Origin: Craterostigma plantagineum
Taxonomy: Eukaryota; Streptophyta; Magnoliopsida; Lamiales; Linderniaceae
Direction of reading: 5' to 3'
Length of the DNA: 64,000 nt
NCBI GenBank assembly: GCA_027422505.1
Contig: JAPQWV010001337.1
Location: 31,281-95,280 of the forward strand
The position numbers and the translations under genes are program-made. This document shows positions 24,801 through 34,984 of the stretch, in pieces (position 1 is the stretch's first letter; each line of letters begins with the position of its first letter). The notes beneath the pieces are model-generated. The model had not been told where the DNA came from. It searched no databases and worked only from the letters and a program-made list of their open reading frames with translations.

Positions 24801-25300
24801 ATCCAGTTCTACGCTACCCGTGACTTTCAAATCGCCTTGGAGAGCAATATGAGGAAGGTCAATCTGACTCAGCCCCGAAAATAGCAGCAAAGCCCCAGTT
24901 GATTTCGACGAGGATTATATCTTCCAAGCACCAGAATTTTGTGTCACCTATTTTCAAAGGAAAAGCAATTTGATGCAGGCTATGTTGGTGTCAGAAGTCG
25001 CCAAGTACTCTGGTGGAATACTGACGATAATCCTTAGTCGACTTAAGACTAAACTGGAAACGATTCCTGAGAATGCTGAGGTTGAAAATGAAGAAGACGA
25101 CGAAAGAACTCTTCTGGATCAAATCATCAAAACAATCCAAGAGCGAATTGTACACAGAAACGACATCAGACATCTTGAGATCGCTCCAGGATTCAGGCAA
25201 TCGTACTTTGCCCAGAGGGAACTGCCACCTCCTCCTCACTCGAAGAAGAAAAAGAAAAAAAAAGACTTAGACGATAAGGTTCATTGTAATTTGGACACTT
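21857..25300 (+). pseudogene. Sirevirus envelope-like gene, 3' part, degenerate
   Basis: The frame continues across the insertion site and contains GLDIYVQQFW, then a stop near 22001. A second block near 22025-22600 includes NKCLSPKHSRFDRCN, followed by CHWIIFNKHIYFSQV. Acidic and proline-rich low-complexity segments follow (about 22580-24090). Last comes a degenerate basic region with remnants such as YKWEETPWDNKKIKDPY (about 24330), all with many stops and shifts, up to the polypurine tract. The CHWI and IYFS type motifs are what I associate with plant Copia envelope-like or plant-mobile-type proteins, from memory. Nothing here can be translated as one protein today. Confidence 0.55.
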
Positions 25301-25310
25301 AGGGGGAGAT
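25301..25310 (+). other. Copia polypurine tract
   Basis: The bases agggggagat lie immediately before the LTR start TGTTAG at 25311. This is the plus-strand primer for reverse transcription and confirms plus-strand orientation of the outer element. Confidence 0.85.
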
Positions 25311-25648
25311 TGTTAGAAGTATTTTAAAGTGTCCAAAATACTATTAGACTAAGTCTTGTAATTTCTTTTAATGTATTTTGTGGTTGTTTTATTTGTAGGT
25401 GGGCTCATGTTAGCCCAATACCATGTTAATGGGCTTAAGTAGGCCCAGGGGTTTTATACTTAATTAACGGTATAAAACCCTAAACCCTACTTCATTATCT
25501 GTTGAATCATTCAATTGGAAAGAAACGTCGTACGTGAGTTTATTGTGCAAAACCTATCAAGAACAAACGCACTTAAGGTAATAAATAACTCACGCATTTC
25601 TCTTTTGATTCCATATTGATTAAACGTTGAGGTGTCTGGTGACCTACA
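25311..25648 (+). repeat. Copia 3' LTR, about 338 bp
   Basis: It begins TGTTAGAAG right after the polypurine tract and probably ends ...GACCTACA at 25648, where similarity to the Cassandra LTR begins. It is AT-rich with a run (aaaccctaaaccctac) that resembles telomere repeats by chance. The 5' LTR is not present in the window, so the 3' end is placed by the neighbouring element and could be off by about 15 bp. Confidence 0.7.
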
Positions 25649-26280
25649 GTAGTACTATTAATTCTCTTATACGATTATTAGCCTGACACTCCCATACGTT
25701 GCCAATGTATGGATCCCCTCTCATTGGGGTGTCGGATCTGTTCGTTCATTTACCCCTTCGCCTAGAAGGCTGCCAGGAGTCGCTCATTGTCCGTGCACCT
25801 CTCTGGCACCGGCGATCACTCCCCGCCCTTTTCGGCCTCGGGCGTCACATGCCCACCAACTTCCACCTAGTTCTTCCCCGAACCAACACCGTATTGCGAG
25901 AAGTTGTGCTCTGATACCACCTGTAACATCCCGTCCCATCCCGTCCCACCACACTCCGACTGATAGTCTGGCCCCAATGTACCACCTAGGGGGTCACCCA
26001 TCCCTAGATTGCTCCAAGTCAAGCACGCTTAACTTCGGAGTTTCTATAAATGGACTCCCGAAAAGTAGGTCGACCTTGGTGATATGAGTAGTACTATCAA
26101 TTCTCTTATACGATTCTTTAGCCTAACCCATGTCAGTCTCACGATCCCCTCTCATTCGGGTGCCGTATCGGTTCGTTCATGTACCCCTTCGCCTAGAAGC
26201 CTGTCAGGAGCCACTCCTTGTCCATGCACCTCTCTGGCACTGGTGATCACTCCCCGCCTTCATCGGCCCCAAGCGTCACA
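25649..26280 (-). mobile_element. Cassandra TRIM element carrying 5S-like sequence, 3' LTR truncated
   Basis: On the minus strand there is a complete LTR (26280 to 25922, TGTGACGC...ATGTTACA, 359 bp), a tRNA-iMet primer site (25908-25919), an internal domain of only 72 bp (25850-25921) ending in the purine-rich GGTGGAAGTTGGTGGGCA, and a second LTR (25849 to about 25649). The second LTR stops where the Copia LTR begins, so its 5S-like part is missing. The tiny interior, primer type and 5S sequence in the LTR are the defining traits of Cassandra retrotransposons. It has no coding capacity and depends on other elements for movement. Confidence 0.9.
25986..26042 (-). promoter_or_regulatory. 5S rRNA-like internal promoter in Cassandra LTR
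   Basis: Minus strand contains AACTCCGAAGTTAAGCGTGC (box A region, near 26022-26041) and GGATGGGTGACC (box C region, near 25990-26003), both close to plant 5S rRNA. The part between them is diverged. In Cassandra such sequence can direct RNA polymerase III. Whether this copy does is not visible. Confidence 0.8.
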
Positions 26281-26502
26281 ACACGTGTCCAGTTTCCATC
26301 CAAATTGGGGATATCAAACGGCAGGACAATTTGGTTCAAATTCGACAACATTCGGAACTAAATTGTCCACGCGAAATATCGTGAACTAAATTGATCCATG
26401 TGGTAAGCATTAGGGACCATTTTGAGTTTTCTCCCCTTATAGTCGCAACAAAATTGAAATACATTCAATACCTTTGGAAATAATTTGAAACTGGTTCAGG
26501 TT

Positions 26503-27160
26503 GCGTTTGGATTAGCATTTGAACGAGTGATTTGAATGATTTCACAATTGTAATTTTAATCCAATCCATTGTTTGGCAAACGTTAGGTTTTCGAAATTCG
26601 TATTTCAAAATGAAGTTCAGGCTCGAGCTCGAGAAGCTCGTCGAACTTGACTTCTAACTTTTTTTAAAAAACTTAAAAAGTACAAAAGCTCGAATACCCA
26701 CGAGTGAGCTCTCGACAAGAGCTCGTCGAGCTATAGCCAGCTCATTCACGAGCCCGTAACAAGCTCGGGCCGGCTCATTGAGCTCACGAGTCATCTCGAC
26801 TCATTATTCACACCCCTCATTTTTATTATTATAATTATTATTATTATTATTATTATTATTATTTATTCTTATTTACTGTTATTATTTATTATTAGTACTA
26901 CTACTACTACTACTACTATTATTATTATTATAATTATTATTATTTTTTATTTATTTTTTATTTACGAAAACTTCATCAGGAGCTTAAGTTTGGATTTCGA
27001 AAATGCACCATTAGACATGAAATTTTAAATCCGACAAATTGCAAACGTTTAGATTTAACCTCGAATTTGAACGATATTGAAATCCAAATCCGTTCGATTG
27101 CAAATGGAAGATATGAGGGAACTCCGGATTTCAAATCAAAACCTGGAATCCAAACGGGCC
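26503..27160. mobile_element. MITE-like element with GCGTTTGGATT ends, internally interrupted
   Basis: The left end GCGTTTGGATTAGCATTTG and right end GGAATCCAAACGGGCC are inverted. Inside lie a fragment rich in gagctcg words ending attcacacccct (about 26620-26816, like a hAT MITE end) and a trinucleotide microsatellite. A similar right-end sequence (aaatccaaacgcattc) is seen near 44486-44504. Target duplication is unclear, so boundaries are approximate. Confidence 0.55.
26818..26960. repeat. (TTA)n/(CTA)n microsatellite
   Basis: Runs of attattatt with a short block of actactact near 26896-26918. Such tracts are often A/T-rich insert junctions and polymorphic. Confidence 0.95.
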
Positions 27161-27343
27161 ATCAACAATTGTGGGGAATTTTGATAGAGAGAATGGGTAG
27201 ACAGACAAATTGGGTAGGTTAAACCGGTTCAACTGCGTCACTCCTTCGTTTGGAACAAACTTGGGTAGGTTAAACAAAAGCCAACACTAGTAAGGATCTT
27301 TTTAAAAAATTGAACTATCATTGGTAGACAGACAAGTAAGGGT

Positions 27344-28145
27344 TGTGTTGTAAAAATTCGGCCTAGGCGCCGCCTAGGCACTACTCAGACACCACCATGG
27401 CGAAAACATGCTAATCGCCTACTTATTCGGCAAACCGAATAATCGGCCGTTTAATTGGCTTCATTAACCCCTAATAATCGGCCGATTATTCAAAAAATCA
27501 GCCAAGTTTTAAAAATTAATTATTTATTAAAATATTTCTACTATTACAGATCCCTAAAAGGAACTTATTAATGAACCCTCAAAGGTATTAAGGGACATTA
27601 AACGTTGCATTCATGTTTGAGGTCTAGCGAGAGGATAGTATGCCGCCGTTTATATAGCAGAGCTTCCCACTTTTCTTGCACTACTGAATCTGTGTGAGAC
27701 AAAATAAGTTAGTCAAATTCCCACGTTAAACTCTGCAGTGCTTTTTGATCGAAACTCGAGTTATTAAATATTTAACTAACAAAGTGTCTATTACATATGA
27801 TTTATGATACAACTATTTTTTTTCAAACTTCAACTAAATTGTTTAAATTACCATAATCTAAGACATATATATTACTAAGAGAATTTGTTGCATTTGGCTA
27901 TTTAATGGAAATATAAAAAACTTGTATAAAATTAAATAAAAATATAATAACTAATGTTATTTTGTTGTATTGCAATTATTTATTAGAAATGTTGGATAAA
28001 TTTACTTCACATTAGTTTTAATAGAATTAGCATATCTGATATATAGAAAAAATTAATAAAAATGTGTAAACCGTCTAATTTCCGCCTAAGAACCGCCTAG
28101 ACCGTCTAGGCGCTAGGCCCCCCTCGAGCGAATTTTACAACATTG
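27344..28145. mobile_element. Non-autonomous TIR transposon (CCTAGGCG-type), 802 bp
   Basis: It starts tgttgtaaaaattcgg and ends cgaattttacaacattg, an inverted pair, and is flanked by agtaagggt on both sides (27335-27343 and 28146-28154). Subterminal words cgcctaggc and cgtctaggcgctaggc face each other. The 8 to 9-bp duplication fits hAT or Mutator. The subterminal repeats favour hAT. No coding frame. Confidence 0.85.
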
Positions 28146-28371
28146 AGTAAGGGTCATTTTGAAAAATGGTCGTGGAGCTAGGCAACGTTAAAAAAAAAAA
28201 ATAGCCTCTATATTTCATTTTTCACAAAATAGTCTTCAAATTAATGGTATTTTCGTCATTTTACAGGGATCTCATTTCTATAGGAGTCTCGCGCTATAGG
28301 ACATCGCCGATGTATCAGGGTTTCTGTGCGGTGTGGTAGGGTATCCGATGTTGTTCAGGAGGGACAGGGAA

Positions 28372-28879
28372 TAGGCTTGTCAACGGGGCGGGGCGGGGGC
28401 GGGGATTTGATCCCCATCCCCGTCCCCGCGTCGACGGGGAATCCCCGTCCCCGTCCCCGCTAATTAAACGGGGAAAAGTTCGTCCCCATCCCCGTCCCCA
28501 CCGGGTCCCGCCCCCCCGGGGATTCCCCGTCCCCGCTACTTTTTTAAAAAAAATTATATTTATAATTTATATAAATTATAAATATTATTTAACTTATATT
28601 TTAATTAGTATTTTTATTATAATAAAAGAGTTTGGGTAAAAAAGTATGACTTAAATTTTATTTAGTATTATAATAATATAAATTTTGTATTAAAAAATTA
28701 TTTAATATTTTGTTTTAGGTTAATTTTATTTATATAGATATTATATTTGGCGGGGAACAGGGCGGGGATCCCCACGGGATGGGGACTATAATCCCCGTCC
28801 CCACCCCGTCCCCGCCAACGGGGGTAGATTATTCCCCATCCCCGCCCCGCGGGGATTCCCCGCCCCGTTGACAAGCCTA
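28372..28879. mobile_element. hAT-type MITE with GGGGCGGGG subterminal repeats, 508 bp
   Basis: It has ends TAGGCTTGTCAACGGGGC...CCCCGTTGACAAGCCTA and a perfect 8-bp duplication acagggaa (28364-28371 and 28880-28887). The termini are GC-rich with repeated tccccgtcccc words, and the middle is AT-only. Same family as 58288-58667. Confidence 0.93.
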
Positions 28880-28887
28880 ACAGGGAA

Positions 28888-28965
28888 CCCCTTCTATATA
28901 GTAGGGACCCCATATATATAACATGGGTCCCCTGCTATATAGCGCAGACTACTATATAGAAGGGG
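28888..28965. repeat. 78-bp near-perfect palindrome
   Basis: The arms CCCCTTCTATATAGTA (28888-28903) and TACTATATAGAAGGGG (28950-28965) are exact inverses. Inside them gggacccca and tgggtccc pair as well, leaving a small AT-rich centre. It starts directly after the MITE target duplication. Confidence 0.9.
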
Positions 28966-29305
28966 CCCTGCCTGGGTTTTTTGCGTCCGACTACCCTTTA
29001 GCACCCTATTTAATCGACTGATTTTTTAACGTGGACCCAATTAGTAAGAGCATTGGTCATTGTACATTAAACGTTGGTCATGTCAAATGTCATTTTCTTA
29101 ATTTTGCGACGACTACATAGCTCCATAAATTTCACTAAAAGCAAACACTATATTACATTACGTTCCAACAAAAAGCCCAAAACATGCAACTAACGTATAA
29201 ATATTAAATCAAGACACCAAAAGCAGTTCAATGTGCTTGTTTCTTACGAGGATCTCTCTTTCTTATTTTGCCACTGCAAACATTTCAATGTAATAAATAT
29301 AGCAT
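28966..29305. other. 3' flank of the NAPRT gene
   Basis: No open frame or transposon end is evident. The 3' UTR and poly(A) signal of the minus-strand gene should lie here; aataaatat-like words on the minus strand cannot be assigned with confidence. Confidence 0.4.
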
Positions 29306-32300
29306 TTACTGTAACTCTCCAACAGGTGCTTCATTAAGCCACAAGAAATGAATGAAGTCGTATAGCTTTGCACTCACACTAACCTGCCCACATTTTAATC
29401 AAATGTAAAACTCATACATATTTGTTCTTTTAGTTGTGCTTATTTTTCGCTCCAATAATTCAGAAAGAAAAAGTACCTTGTAAGGTGTTGGGTTCAATCG
29501 TCTCATGTGATCGGCTCGCATTTGTTCCAGTTGCTCGATGCACCGTTCTCGAATCGATTTGAGCGGTGGTAATTCTTCTCTATTTTTTCCTGCCAATCAC
29601 GAAAAATAAATAAATTTCGTAAAGTATAATTTGAAAATCAATTTGGAAATATAATATTAAAGTCATAAACCTGATTTACCAGGCCAGTAACACTTCAACA
29701 GCTCCTCGACACGCTGCGGCACAACGTATGCTCTTTTGGATTCATTGAAAGGATGCCTACACAATAGCCTTTCGCCCACCTGACATATGTTGACGGCGGC
29801 ACAATTTAATGCTTCATTTTTCAATAATAAACTTAGATGATTGTTTGTGGTACATATTTTCACGCACCTTTGGAGAGGGTTCGTTTTCCCCAGTCATAAT
29901 GTCCACAAGGGGATAACCTTCCTTACCATATAACCGATAGCATCTTTTCTTGCATGGAATTGAGACCTGAAAACCAAAATGACACATTATGAAAGATTAA
30001 GAATTTGATAGAAGAAATAAAAGACCTACCTTAGAAACATCTTCTGAAAGCTTGATTCGAGGCTGATTGTTTATCTCGACTAGTTTGAAAACTACACCTA
30101 GAGCTGGTTGAGCATAACATGTAACCAAATGGGTCCCAATTCCATATGCGTCAATCTCATGTCCCTAGATAGAGAATCAATTAAGGAATAACCATGACAC
30201 ATAAACATCTTCATCCAGATACTTTCAGATTCATACTATTAGTAATGTTGATGAATAGCACCAAAATCTATCAAAAACTATCACCTGTTTGTTTAACGCA
30301 TCGAGGGTTTCTTCGTTGAGGTCATTACTAGCTGTAATGTTCGTCTTTCCGAAATTTGGCACTCCAAATTCTTTCTCAATATCCTGAAAGAACTTTCGAG
30401 ACTCACACGACAAGTAGGCGAGATCCCCTGAGTCTAGTCTGATACCCACTGCTCTATACCTGTCAAAATTCAAAATATAAATTGGTAGGACTAGAGTGGC
30501 AAAGCTGTAAAATCTAGGTTGCCAGTCATAAAGCTGAGGCCTGTAATTTGGGTGATTTTAAGCGATTACGTCATGAGCTTACAGACTTATTTGACGCACC
30601 CCAAATCATTGAGCGCAAGAGCAACTGCACAAAAATTCGGAACACCGCTTTTCATAACCTGTTTGCATTGGGTTCAGAAAAAACACAATGTCAGTGATTT
30701 CAGCAACCCATGTAAGAAAAGTTTATTTTTCCTTTTTTAAAAGAACTTCTTGGGAGGAGAGTAACTTCCAGTGAATTTTTATTAACTTACATCGTATGTG
30801 TCGACAAGGGCCAAAAAGTTGCTCGGAAATGCAAGAGCATATGAAGTAAAAGCAGCCAACTCACTCTGATTTGTTTCACCAAAAGCTCTACCCAGTGACT
30901 GGGACCACTGAACCAGGAACAGATATCAGAATAACTAATTATTGCATCAATTCCCAATGTGACCAATTTGAAGAAACTTTGATCATTTCCCTATTTCCAA
31001 ACCTTTAATTTATTTAACCATTCATGAACCAAGCTAACAAAATCCTCACAAGCATTCGAACCATTGCTACTCTTAAGTGACTTCTCATTGATCTCATCAG
31101 GGCTCTGAAAAATCAGTTGAGCAAGTTACAAACACACATTTATACGAAGATCGAGCTTTCGGTTATGGTTAAAAAACTTAATTTTGTTTCGGAAGAAAAA
31201 CATATGATGAAGCCTACCATAAATGAGCTCACAAAGGCATGAGAATGTGTTCCCCGCAACGGAATTCCAAATAATTTCCCAGCAGCAACATTGCTGTGAG
31301 AAAGGGAAAAAGAGACGAGATTGAGGATATCCAATTTAATTATTACAATAACCCAAAAAAAAAAAAGCAAGCCAAAAAAAAAAAAAAGAAGGAACCCAAT
31401 GAAATAGTTCCCACCCACTTTGATTACAGCTTGCAGCTCCAAGTACAAAATAATATTTTAAACAGCCACGGAGATTAAAATTTAAAACGAACATCACTCG
31501 GCGAAGAAATATCTAGCTAATGTAGAGGCTCATTTCAATAGAGAAGAATCCTCAAAGGTATCAGATACCATTAACTTCTGTACAGGTCAATATACGTTGC
31601 CACCTAAAATTCAAAATAGTCATAGTAAACCTGAGAAAGTCCTTTCACACGACTTTTGAACTAATCTTAATAATGTGCAATGAAGCACTGAAACACCTTT
31701 GGTTCATCTTCTACAAACGTTGATATAATTAATATCATCGAACAATGAATATCCTTGCCATTTACCTTGTTGCATCAAACCCACCCATGTAGCAATATTT
31801 TGAAGCTCCAATACCCCCATCCGGACCCTGTTCAAAGGATAGATACACAGCATTAACTTACCACTCCTGCTAAAAGAATTTTGTAACTTATATAGCAAAT
31901 GGGAGTAATTATTACATGTGCACGTCGAAGCCCAAATTCAAGAAGAAGCTTTGATTTCCCAGCAACAAAGCGATGTCTAGCAGCATTTGTGGCAACCAGC
32001 GATGCATAATTTACAAGATTTACGATTGGAGTTTCAAGAAGTTGCACAACCTACAACCAAAAAACCGCATAATTCATAGGAAACTGAAAATGACCATGAC
32101 CAATTTAGCTAGTGCTGAAAAATAAATACAAAACGATACTACTCTACAACAAAATGACTTTTCCTAAGACTAAGAGGTGATCATTCAGCATAATATCGAA
32201 ATAAGCCATGAAGAGGTCATTAACGCTTGAACCCCAGGACCGACCATTTAAATATAAAAGAATATATATGTTCAAGTCACTAAAAGATTACATATAGAGG

Positions 32301-34049
32301 AAATGTTGAAATTAATATATAATGAGGCATCTTTCTATAAATTTTAAGATGTTTTGAAGAGCTAGATATTAAATAGCTTGGCCAACCATCACTCGAAAAG
32401 AAAGGTAAAAATAAACAATACAAGTATCGAATAAAGTACTTACAGCCACTGGCCCTTCAATTATCATTAATGGCATCTTTGGAAACACAACGGATCCTTC
32501 AGAAATTGCATATATCTCCACATCAGAACAATTTAATGCTCGAAGGTAGTCATAAAACCCAACCTAAGACCATAAAACACACAATAGTTGAGATCAATGT
32601 AACTGATTTATCAGTATATTGTGAGAAAAAAAATTTCTCTCTCCCCTCAAATTGACAGAATTGCTTGTTTCTTATAGGTATGTAGGTGATTTGTAGTGAG
32701 TGTAATTAATAATAAAACACAACCCTCTTGATTGAACAATTCGACAATCGAAATGGACAGTTGACCATATTATAGTTCCTAACAAAATTTATACATTCCC
32801 AAAGCCTCGCCTATGATCGGCTTAAACCAGGTAAAACACTAATAAGCGGACACAATTAGAAACAAAAAACAAATGCACGTATTCTGCCAATAAAAGTGGT
32901 AATTATACCTCGCATGATTGAGGAAGAGTGGCTTGGATAAACTCTATATCTTCTTCAGTAAACTTAAAGTTCGCAATTAACTTTATACACTCTTCCAGAC
33001 CAGCAAAGACCGTATATTCCCCACCAAAAGGGTTCTTCCGAAAATACAAGTCAAACCTGGAAGTCAATATCATACTATCGATGAGATTTGAGAAGCTATT
33101 CAGTTATAAAGAGAGCAAGACTCACCCAATTCAGCTCATGACTACAGATAAAAGATTGGTCTTGATTTCAACACTTGAAAAGAAAAAGGACTTCCATGAT
33201 GCGTTATTCCCAAATTGAAAACACGAGACCAAACAAACCACCAAGAGGCTACTTACTCCATCCACAGCAGATTGGATTTAGAATGAATCCTCAAATTTAA
33301 CATAAGCAATCACAGCAGTGCTTTTATTGAGTCCTTTCCCTTGGCAGTTCGGGAATACTTGTTTCCACTATTAGCATAGAACGGGAAATGTAACTAATAA
33401 AAAACCGTTAATTCCCAAAAGAGAAAAATCCATTTCAAACACTATCACATCAATCTTAACTTTGCAACGCCGAAAGCAGTGTGATCGCCACAATGTGATC
33501 CAAGAGATAAACACAGATGCCCAGTAGACAAGCTACAAGGCTATAACCAAACACACTCATAGAACATGAAAATCATCCTGGACGATTATCATATCATTGA
33601 ATTCTAGTTTCACAATCCCTAGTTTTACCACTAATACAGGATTCCAGTTTCTGTATAAAACTAAGATGAATAAAAGCCATATCTTCCTCATAAATATACT
33701 ACAGTAAGTCGGACAAAACGCAACAGTGGACTCGTAACAACCGACTTTCAGACGGCATGAGCTCATCACCACGCAAACATACAGCGCAATAGTAGGAACA
33801 AACGCATACCAAAGAAACATCCAGTGGAAACAAATTAACCGCAAATCATGTATAAAAGAAACAAAATCATCAATCAAAGCAATAAAAACGTAATTACACG
33901 GCTCGCTCGTTGTGTTTTCCTGCTTTCCAATAAGCGTAGGCCATCGTAAACTGGTAGAGATCCGTAAGCAGAGGTGTGACCATTGGATTTGTCGGGCCAC
34001 CTACGCCGGCCTCCACCTTATCGCCACCGTTCACCACTAGCGAAGCCAT
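29306..34049 (-). CDS. NAPRT: Nicotinate phosphoribosyltransferase, 15 exons, apparently intact
   Basis: Catalyses nicotinate plus PRPP (with ATP) to nicotinate mononucleotide in the NAD salvage (Preiss-Handler) pathway. Exons from the start: 34049-33898, 33056-32909, 32563-32444, 32050-31916, 31827-31766, 31293-31218, 31104-31003, 30907-30791, 30658-30600, 30459-30285, 30164-30030, 29966-29868, 29779-29671, 29589-29477 and 29383-29306. All junctions are GT-AG and the phases agree, giving 559 residues, the usual plant length. Family sequences include [14 protein letters not shown] near residue 29, [43 protein letters not shown] and a C-terminal [14 protein letters not shown]. No stop or shift was found. 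The start follows a conserved-looking 5' exon, and no upstream in-frame ATG precedes it in the short space before the MITE at 34177. Confidence 0.96.
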
Positions 34050-34480
34050 GTTAATTTTGTTTTGTCGCCCGAACCAATTGCCTTTGTCTATTTATATTTT
34101 ATTATATTATTACATTAAATTTAGAGAACAAGAAAAGGAAAAAAAAAATGAACAGCACCTTGTCAATTGTCGTTTCTAGAGCTGTCTGGGCTGGCCCACC
34201 CCACTCCGCCCCGCCTCAAACCGCGGTCCAAATGAGCTGGCCGGTTCTCGCCCGCTTCTAAATGGGCTACTAAACTAATAGCCCCGTCTCGCCTCACAGC
34301 GGGTTGGCGGGCTAGCGGGCCAACCGGCTAATTATATTTTTTTTATTTTTCCTATTTTATTTCTTTCGAATAACGTTTTTATTAATAAATAATGTCTGAA
34401 TATTCAACATAAATCATTCACAATAGTTAGTATAAGTTCAATGATAAATAAAGTAGTTATAAATATTATTTACTAATAAT

Positions 34481-34982
34481 TGTTGACTAATCTCAATGCC
34501 CAAGTGATATTGACTACAAACAATAAAGACAATACATACAAGAATATCACGCATGAATCTACAGCCATCATGGAAGACTATGAATTGGAAAAAAGAAGAA
34601 AAAAACAAAAGAGTAAATTTTATAGCCGCCAAAGGAGAGATATGCGCATGATTCATTGTTATCCTCTTGCCTTATCATGTGTAATATATACATATATATA
34701 TGTGCATCTGTATGAAGTAGAAAGGGGGTGAGTGGAGAGAAAAGGCACAAAGTGCCGTGTGTGAGTGTGTGGAAAGTAAGAGAAAAAGGAGAAAAAAAGG
34801 AGTGTTTGAGTCCGTGAGTTTGTGTGTAGTACAGTGAGTGAAAAGGCAATCTGCCTAAATCTGTTTGTATCAGAAAATAGAAATAGAAGAAGAGCTTCGT
34901 CCCTCTGTTAGAAAATATTTGTTTCTCCACTCACACAACAAACATTCGTTCCTCCTCACATATATAAAAAAATAAAACAACA
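34481..34982 (+). repeat. 5' LTR of the young retrotransposon
   Basis: Near-identical to 37030-37530. It contains a TA-rich segment (gtaatatatacatatatata, near 34681) that could include a TATA box, followed by purine-rich sequence. Confidence 0.95.
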
Positions 34983-34984
34983 AA

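Larger units (their letters stand above)
3885..25648 (+). mobile_element. Sirevirus-like Ty1/Copia element, 5'-truncated and split by nested insertions
   Basis: The parts in order are a pol remnant (about 3885-5936), an envelope-like region (about 6431-7516 and 21857-25290), a polypurine tract (25301-25310) and the 3' LTR (25311-25648). An extra reading frame between pol and the 3' LTR is typical of Sireviruses among Copia elements. The 5' LTR, gag, protease and the integrase core are missing. The element is interrupted at 7516/21857 by an Athila-like element. The coding frame reads on directly from 7516 into the base after the second target-site copy, which shows that both parts belong to one older element. 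Confidence 0.85.

Noticed and set aside
25470..25487. Telomere repeat
   Set aside because: Only about two AAACCCT-like units within the Copia LTR.
25986..26042. 5S rRNA gene
   Set aside because: Only promoter-like boxes match, the middle is diverged, and it lies inside a Cassandra LTR.
33557..34000. 147-codon frame on the minus strand overlapping NAPRT exon 1
   Set aside because: It lies mostly in NAPRT intron 1 and uses a different frame from exon 1; no recognisable protein features.
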